Below are positions 15,519 through 19,916 of a stretch of 19,916 bases of DNA, piece by piece. The notes under the pieces were generated by a model. It was not told the DNA's origin. It was given only the letters and a program-made list of their open reading frames with translations, and did no database searches. The position numbers were made by a program, and so were the translations under genes. The stretch is from an uncultured Eubacteriales bacterium (GTDB taxonomy: Bacteria > Bacillota > Clostridia > Oscillospirales > CAG-272). Every line of letters begins with the position of its first letter. The first letter of the stretch is position 1. The stretch is taken from the NCBI GenBank assembly GCA_905201895.1, contig CAJKPX010000035.1, forward strand, positions 1 through 19,916, in the 5' to 3' direction.

Positions 15519-15578
15519 CAAATCATATTTTTCGTAAAAAAGTAAAAAAACGATCACAACCGGAAAGGATAAATTACC

Positions 15579-15965
15579 ATGGAAATTTTTGAACTCGCCG
15601 CAGAGCTCGGCAAAAAGCTCAAGGACGATAGCCGTCTGATCGCGCTCGAGACCGCAAAGGCGGCATACGAGAAGGACCCCCAGCTGCAGAAGTATATGCT
15701 CGAATATGACGTTCAGCAGAAGGCAATGCAGAGAGAGGTTGCAAAGCCCGAGCGTGATCTCAATTTCATTGAGGTTATCCAGAAGCGCATCGACGATCTT
15801 TACGCGCTCATCACCTCCAACCCCACCTTTGTTGAGCTCAACCGCGCGCAGGCAGAGGTCAACGAGCTGATGAACAGCGTCAACCAAACGATCATGACCC
15901 AGATCACGGGTGAGGAGCCGAGCGGATGCACGCATAATTGCAGCACCTGCAGCGGCTGCCACTGA
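15579..15965 (+). CDS. ymcA: YlbF/YmcA-family protein with C-terminal cysteine cluster
   Basis: A 128-residue, mostly helical protein of the YlbF/YmcA family. In Bacillus subtilis YmcA (RicA), YlbF and YaaT form a complex that acts with RNase Y in mRNA maturation and binds iron-sulfur clusters. The helical core covers about residues 1-108. The C-terminus carries Cys117, Cys121, Cys124, Cys127 and His128 (CTHNCSTCSGCH), well suited to hold a metal or Fe-S cluster. The choice of YmcA over YlbF rests on position, since Bacillus has miaB-ymcA-cotE-mutS; the protein alone could be either. GGAAAGGA (15562-15569) precedes the ATG. The 60-base gap upstream is A-rich with no convincing promoter, so it is probably transcribed with miaB. 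Confidence 0.85.
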   Translation: MEIFELAAELGKKLKDDSRLIALETAKAAYEKDPQLQKYMLEYDVQQKAMQREVAKPERDLNFIEVIQKRIDDLYALITSNPTFVELNRAQAEVNELMNSVNQTIMTQITGEEPSGCTHNCSTCSGCH

Positions 15966-15979
15966 TTGAGAAGCCTCCT

Positions 15980-16894
15980 ATGAATCTGCAGGAATTGAGA
16001 GCACGGATCGCCTCGCGCGATTCGCTCAAGAGCGAGCAGGAGGTGCTTTTTCAAAAAGAAACCGAGCTGCGTGAGCGCCTTCGTCGCGAGGGGCTGAATC
16101 TGCAATACGAGCAGTCCGACGTGGAGGAGATGGAGAGCACGAATCTCAAATCCATTTTCTACACCGTGATCGGCAAAAAGGAAGAGCGCCTCAACCGCGA
16201 GATCTGCGAGGCGGAGGAAGCACGCGCACAACACGATCGCACGAAATCCGAGCTGGAGGAAGTACAAAAACGCATTCAGCAGATCGAGAGAGAGCTGCGC
16301 GGCATCAAGCAAGCCGAGGCAGACTACAAAAAAACCATTCTCGAGCTGTCGGCAAGAATTGAGGCGGTCAAGCCGTTGATGTCTGCCGACGATGTTGGTA
16401 CGTTGGAGATCATCCGCCGTGAGCTTGATGAGCTGTCGGCGCGGCAGGATTACTATGCCCGCGTCACCGAGGCGGGCAAGGAGCTTTCGCGATGCCTTGC
16501 GTCGGTTTGGGATGCTCTGCGTGAGTATGTGTATGTCGTCAGACACGAGAGTATTTTTGCGCGGCAGGAGCATCGCAACGAGATGGAAGCCCGTCGCGGA
16601 CTCGCCATGCTTGCGGCAGAGCGCTTTTCAAAGGTGCTTGCCGAGGACGCAGAGCTTGTTGGCGACCGTTGCATCGACCTCTCCGACCTGGATAACACGA
16701 TCCGACGTGCCGAGATCCATACCTACAACAACACCCCCGCCGCCGATCGGTTTGTTCCGGACGTGCCGAGTCTCGACTTGAACGCCGCGGCGATCCTTGC
16801 CGACATAGAAAAGAGGACCGCACGGCTGGAGCGTCACCGCGCCGACATGGAGCAACGGCTTTCAGACCTGCTCCGAAAATATCAGACAACGTAA
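15980..16894 (+). CDS. Coiled-coil protein of unknown function
   Basis: A 304-residue protein I cannot assign to a named family. Residues 10-155 are strongly charged, with heptad-like Leu/Ile/Glu/Lys patterns typical of a long coiled coil, broken by a conserved-looking linker LKSIFYTVIGKKEERLN (about 55-71). Residues 160-225 look helical (DYYARVTEAGKELSRCLASVWDALREY), and a shorter second coil follows at 265-300. There is no signal peptide, membrane segment or nucleotide-binding motif. The start at 15980, 14 bases after the ymcA stop, has GAGAAG upstream; an ATG at 15938 inside ymcA is unlikely. It occupies the place of cotE between ymcA and mutS in Bacillus but does not look like CotE. A scaffold or structural role is only a guess. 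Confidence 0.85.
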   Translation: MNLQELRARIASRDSLKSEQEVLFQKETELRERLRREGLNLQYEQSDVEEMESTNLKSIFYTVIGKKEERLNREICEAEEARAQHDRTKSELEEVQKRIQQIERELRGIKQAEADYKKTILELSARIEAVKPLMSADDVGTLEIIRRELDELSARQDYYARVTEAGKELSRCLASVWDALREYVYVVRHESIFARQEHRNEMEARRGLAMLAAERFSKVLAEDAELVGDRCIDLSDLDNTIRRAEIHTYNNTPAADRFVPDVPSLDLNAAAILADIEKRTARLERHRADMEQRLSDLLRKYQTT

Positions 16895-16938
16895 AAAAGA
16901 CTCATAGAGTCAAAACGCTATAAAAAGGAGAATGCGCC

Positions 16939-19548
16939 ATGACCCCCATGATGGAGCAATATTTTCAGATCAAGGAGCAATACAAGGATTATCTCCTGTT
17001 TTACCGTCTCGGAGATTTCTACGAGATGTTCTTTGACGATGCCATCCTCGCCTCGCGTGAGCTGGAACTGACGCTCACAGGGCGTGATTGCGGCGAGGCG
17101 GAGCGTGCGCCGATGTGCGGCGTGCCGTTTCATTCGTCCGAGGGGTATATCGGCAGACTGATCGAGAAGGGCTATAAGGTTGCGATCTGTGAGCAGACCG
17201 AGGACCCATCCACCGCAAAGGGGCTGGTGCGCCGCGAGGTGATCCGCGTGGTCACACCCGGCACCCTGATCGAAACCAACCTGCTCTCCGAGCAGAAGAA
17301 CAACTATCTCTGCGCGCTCTATATGGGCGAGTTTGAGTTTGGCGTCTGCTTTGCCGACATCTCCACCGCGCAGGTTTATGCCACCACCTTTGACGGCAAC
17401 AACATGGAGGCGCGCCTGCGCAACGAGCTCGGAACCTATGCACCGCGCGAAATTCTTTGCAATCTCAAGCGCGTCAACATGGGTGAGGTGGGCGATTTTA
17501 TCCTCTCGCACCGCGACATGATGCTCAATGACGGTCAGGGCGCACGCTTTGACGCGACGCTTTGCCGCGAGGCGGTCAAGGCACAGTTCGGCGAGCAGCT
17601 TCGCCCCGAAATTCTCGACGATAAGGCGCTTTGCATGGCGGTTGGAGCGGTGCTCTCCTATCTCTCCGACACCGAAAAGAGCGACCTTTCCTATATCAAG
17701 GAGCTCACCGTTTACACCGACGGGCAGTTTTTGGAGATGGACGTCAACTCTCGTCGCAATCTGGAGCTCACCGAGTCGATGCGCACCAAGGAGAAAAAGG
17801 GCTCACTGCTCTGGGTGCTCGACAAAACCAAGACCGCACCCGGCGCGCGTATGCTGCGCAAATGGGTGGAGCATCCCCTGCTTTCCACCTCGGCGATCAC
17901 CGAGCGTCAGGGCGCGGTGGAGGAGCTTTGCGGCAGCTTCATGCTCCGCGAGCAGCTTGCACAGGAGCTCTCTCACGTGCTCGACCTTGAACGTCTGATC
18001 ACGCGCATCGTTTACGGCAGCGCAAACGGCAAGGACCTGCGTGCGGTGAGCAACACTGCCGAGGTGCTCCCCGAGGTGCGTGAGCTGCTCACCACCTGCA
18101 AGAGCGACCGCCTGCGTCGCATCTGTGAGGAGCTGGACCCTCTGCTCGACGTGCACACACGCATCAACGAGGCGATTCGCGAGGACGCCCCCTTCTCGAT
18201 CCGCGAGGGCGGCATTATTGCCGACGGCTACAACAAGGACGTGGACTATCTGCGCTCGGTGATGTCGGACGGCAAGAGCTGGCTGGACAAGCTCGCCGAG
18301 GAGGAGCGTGAGGCAACCGGCATCAAAACGCTCAAGGTCAGTTACAACAAGGTGTTCGGCTACTATATCGAGGTCACCAAATCGCTGGTCTCGCAGGTGC
18401 CCGACCGCTACATCCGCAAGCAGACGCTTTCCAACTGCGAGCGCTATATCACCCAGGAGCTCAAGGACCTGGAGGGCACGATCCTCGGCGCGGCAGATAA
18501 AATCTGTGCCCTGGAATACGAGCTTTTCCAAGAGGTTCGCAACTTTGTTTCCGAGCAGAGCGCGCGCATCCAGAAAACCGCCGCCCTGCTTGCCGAGCTC
18601 GACGTTTATCTCTCGCTTGCAACGGTTGCAAGCAAAAATCAGTACGTTCGCCCCGAGGTTGACGAGAGCGACGTGATCGAAATTCGCGACGGCAGACACC
18701 CCGTGGTTGAGCAGTTTGTCAAGGACACCTATTTTGTGCCCAATGACGTCACGCTTGACACGGGCAAGAATCGACTCATGCTCATTACGGGACCCAACAT
18801 GGCAGGTAAATCGACCTATATGCGCCAGGTCGCGCTCATCACGGTGATGGCGCAGATCGGCTCGTTCGTGCCCGCATCCGAGGCACGCATCGGCGTGGTG
18901 GACAAGGTGTTCACGCGCGTGGGCGCGTCGGATGACCTCGCGTCGGGGCAGTCGACCTTCATGCTGGAAATGAACGAGGTTTCCTATATTCTCAAGAATG
19001 CAACGCGCAAGAGCCTGATTATCTATGATGAGGTCGGTCGCGGTACCTCCACATTCGACGGCATGAGCATCGCGCGTGCCATCGTGGAGTATACCAACAG
19101 CCGTAAGATCGGTGCGAAAACGCTCTTTGCCACGCACTACCATGAGCTCACCTCGATGGAGGAGGAGTTCGAGGGCGTGGTCAACTATAACATCGCCGCC
19201 AAGAAGCGCGGTGATAGCATCACCTTCCTGCGCAAGATCGTGCGCGGCTCCACCGACGATAGCTACGGCATCGAGGTGGCAAAGCTCGCAGGGCTCCCGA
19301 ATGAGGTCATCAAGCGCGCACGCGAGATTCTCGCCTCGGTTGAGGAGACCTCCAAGGCGATCGCGGATAGCGTGGAGGGCGGCATCGGTGCCAAGAAAAA
19401 GCCCGTCGAGCGGGACGATACCCTCATCTCCTTTGACGATTGCATCAACGAGCAGGTGATCGCCGAGCTCAAGGCGGTCGACCTCAACACCCTCTCGCCC
19501 TTTGAATGCATGTCCTTCCTGTTCGATCTCAAAAAGCGATTGCAGTAA
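16939..19548 (+). CDS. mutS: DNA mismatch repair protein MutS
   Basis: Mismatch-recognition ATPase that starts post-replicative repair. The 869-residue length is usual for full MutS1. The mismatch-binding Phe-X-Glu is in GDFYEMF (Phe27, Glu29). The connector, lever and clamp domains occupy the middle (for example TLSNCERYITQELKDLE in the clamp region). The ABC-type ATPase has Walker A GPNMAGKST (618-626), Walker B LIIYDE (Asp697, Glu698), the GRGTST signature (700-705) and FATHYHEL (His733). The C-terminal LSPFECMSFLFDLKKRLQ resembles the family's end. AAGGAG (16925-16930) lies 8 bases before the ATG. It is the last gene of the cluster. mutL, its usual neighbour, is not in the 368 bases that follow, which instead carry repeats. 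Confidence 0.98.
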   Translation: MTPMMEQYFQIKEQYKDYLLFYRLGDFYEMFFDDAILASRELELTLTGRDCGEAERAPMCGVPFHSSEGYIGRLIEKGYKVAICEQTEDPSTAKGLVRREVIRVVTPGTLIETNLLSEQKNNYLCALYMGEFEFGVCFADISTAQVYATTFDGNNMEARLRNELGTYAPREILCNLKRVNMGEVGDFILSHRDMMLNDGQGARFDATLCREAVKAQFGEQLRPEILDDKALCMAVGAVLSYLSDTEKSDLSYIKELTVYTDGQFLEMDVNSRRNLELTESMRTKEKKGSLLWVLDKTKTAPGARMLRKWVEHPLLSTSAITERQGAVEELCGSFMLREQLAQELSHVLDLERLITRIVYGSANGKDLRAVSNTAEVLPEVRELLTTCKSDRLRRICEELDPLLDVHTRINEAIREDAPFSIREGGIIADGYNKDVDYLRSVMSDGKSWLDKLAEEEREATGIKTLKVSYNKVFGYYIEVTKSLVSQVPDRYIRKQTLSNCERYITQELKDLEGTILGAADKICALEYELFQEVRNFVSEQSARIQKTAALLAELDVYLSLATVASKNQYVRPEVDESDVIEIRDGRHPVVEQFVKDTYFVPNDVTLDTGKNRLMLITGPNMAGKSTYMRQVALITVMAQIGSFVPASEARIGVVDKVFTRVGASDDLASGQSTFMLEMNEVSYILKNATRKSLIIYDEVGRGTSTFDGMSIARAIVEYTNSRKIGAKTLFATHYHELTSMEEEFEGVVNYNIAAKKRGDSITFLRKIVRGSTDDSYGIEVAKLAGLPNEVIKRAREILASVEETSKAIADSVEGGIGAKKKPVERDDTLISFDDCINEQVIAELKAVDLNTLSPFECMSFLFDLKKRLQ

Positions 19549-19557
19549 GGTAAAAAA

Positions 19558-19620
19558 GGACGCGCCAAAGGGAACTTTTGAAAAAAGTTCCCTTTGGAAA
19601 CCCTCAAAACCTTTTGAGCA
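19558..19620 (-). repeat. Intergenic hairpin repeat, copy A (inverted)
   Basis: On the - strand this unit begins TGCTCAAAAGGTTTTGAGGG, contains a 15-bp perfect stem (arms 19565-19579 and 19583-19597, loop of 3) and ends CGCGTCC. Copy B has the same order of parts on the + strand. The stem starts 17 bases after the mutS stop and could also protect the 3' end of the mutS transcript, but no T-run follows it on the + strand. Confidence 0.7.
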
Positions 19621-19657
19621 GGAGAATGGATTTATATCATGAGATTGATCTATTTTC

Positions 19658-19739
19658 TTGCCACATATAGAAATGCTTGAAAGTTTGGAAGGGGTGTGGG
19701 GAAACTGTTTCAACAGTTTTTCCACGAAAAAACGCGTCC
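19658..19739 (+). repeat. Intergenic hairpin repeat, copy B (direct)
   Basis: Begins TTGCCACATATA, continues TGCTTGAAAGTTTGGAAGGG (from 19674), holds a 14-bp stem with two G-T pairs (arms 19696-19709 and 19712-19725) and ends CGCGTCC at 19739. The first 55 bases match copy C at most positions. From 19674 on it matches the complement of copy A in layout and in the TGCT, AAAG, GGGAA and CGCGTCC blocks. Confidence 0.7.
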
Positions 19740-19743
19740 CCAA

Positions 19744-19780
19744 GCAGGCAGGGTAGTGGTCCCTGACTGCTAACGGCAGT
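19744..19780 (+). other. Overlapping stem-loops between repeat copies B and C
   Basis: GCAG-g-CAGGG (19744-19753) pairs with CCCTG-a-CTGC (19761-19770) around a 7-base loop. ACTGC (19766-19770) can instead pair with GCAGT (19776-19780). The two folds exclude each other. This could be part of the repeat element or a small structured RNA; no promoter was found. Confidence 0.35.
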
Positions 19781-19809
19781 ACCTGAGGAAAGCGCGAACC
19801 AACACTCCC

Positions 19810-19864
19810 TTGCCACATATAAAATTGCTTGAAAGTTCTTGAGGGGTGTGGGGAACTTCTTTCA
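19810..19864 (+). repeat. Intergenic hairpin repeat, copy C (direct, incomplete)
   Basis: TTGCCACATATA, TGCTTGAAAGTT and AGGGGTGTGGGGAA match copy B in the same order and spacing. The right arm of the hairpin and the CGCGTCC end are absent, so this copy looks truncated or decayed after about 19850-19864. Confidence 0.65.
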
Positions 19865-19916
19865 GATAGGCTTCATTAACGTAACAAGAAAAACGTATGC
19901 AAAAGTTTTTTCGCAT

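Larger units (their letters stand above)
19549..19916. other. Gene-free region after mutS
   Basis: No coding region with a plausible start, length and ribosome site is seen on either strand. The content is three related hairpin repeats (19558-19620 inverted, 19658-19739 and 19810-19864 direct) and a set of small stem-loops at 19744-19780. The last 20 bases (19897-19916) form an imperfect palindrome ATGC-AAAA ... TTTT-GCAT that is cut by the window edge. No canonical + strand terminator with a T-run follows mutS. Confidence 0.7.

Noticed and set aside
15515..15540. Possible promoter before the ymcA-like gene (CTGACA ... TAAAAA)
   Set aside because: The best -35/-10 pair has a 14-bp spacer and a poor -10, so read-through from miaB is more likely.
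16899..16911. Small palindrome GACTC-ATA-GAGTC before mutS
   Set aside because: A 5-bp stem with no T-run on the + strand is too weak to call a terminator, and the neighbouring genes are closely spaced.
19639..19680. A 13-codon reading frame (MRLIYFLATYRNA) after mutS
   Set aside because: It is very short, overlaps repeat copy B and has its nearest purine-rich site too far upstream.
19780..19800. String CTGAGGAAAGCGCG resembling the conserved core of RNase P RNA
   Set aside because: The match covers only the GAGGAAAG part. The following bases differ from the conserved core, and no RNase P-sized structure can fit before the next repeat.
17803..19818. Long - strand open frame opposite mutS
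   Set aside because: It is the antisense of MutS ATPase sequence; the family-like appearance is only the low stop density of GC-rich DNA.
1..19916. CRISPR arrays, tRNA/rRNA genes, transposases, phage or defence genes
   Set aside because: No regularly spaced repeats, cloverleaf sequences or matching protein motifs were seen on either strand.

Overview
This is a 19.9-kb stretch of ordinary bacterial chromosome with every gene on the + strand. It most likely comes from an anaerobic Bacillota (Firmicutes) of the class Clostridia, perhaps a gut Oscillospirales-like lineage. The reasons are the single-chain glycyl-tRNA synthetase, the paired M16 peptidases of the YmfF/YmfH type, the miaB ... ymcA ... 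mutS gene order known from Bacillus, and AT-rich sigma-A promoters between GC-rich genes. The placement is inference from gene content; no rRNA or other marker is present.

Layout. (1) Positions 1-105 hold the probable 3' end of an unidentified gene. (2) Positions 131-2427 are a glycolytic unit: promoter, pgk, a hairpin, tpiA and a strong terminator. (3) Positions 2480-8407 look like one operon: promoter, inactive M16 peptidase (ymfF), active M16 peptidase (ymfH), lgt, folD and an amidohydrolase of unknown substrate. Three of the four junctions overlap or are very short. (4) Positions 8484-9968 are a promoter and glycyl-tRNA synthetase. (5) Positions 10063-13176 are a 1023-residue protein joining a family-2 glycosyltransferase to a HAD-like domain and a further C-terminal domain, followed by a terminator. 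(6) Positions 13257-19548 are a promoter followed by miaB, a SAM methyltransferase, a YlbF/YmcA-family protein, a coiled-coil protein and mutS. (7) Positions 19549-19916 carry no gene but contain three degenerate copies of a hairpin-bearing repeat, one inverted.

Function. The genes serve central glycolysis, lipoprotein maturation (Lgt), one-carbon metabolism (FolD), possibly EF-P modification (YmfF/YmfH), glycine charging, surface glycan synthesis (the fusion protein), tRNA modification (MiaB), RNA processing (YmcA, if it acts as in Bacillus) and mismatch repair (MutS). Four promoters were found and all have exactly 17 bp between the -35 and -10 boxes.

I found no CRISPR array, prophage, transposase, toxin-antitoxin pair, defence island or tRNA/rRNA gene, and no convincing new multi-gene system. 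The observations most worth a second look are the repeat cluster after mutS, the translation-initiation structure of lgt, the glycosyltransferase-HAD fusion, and the two unassigned genes inserted in the miaB-ymcA-mutS neighbourhood.
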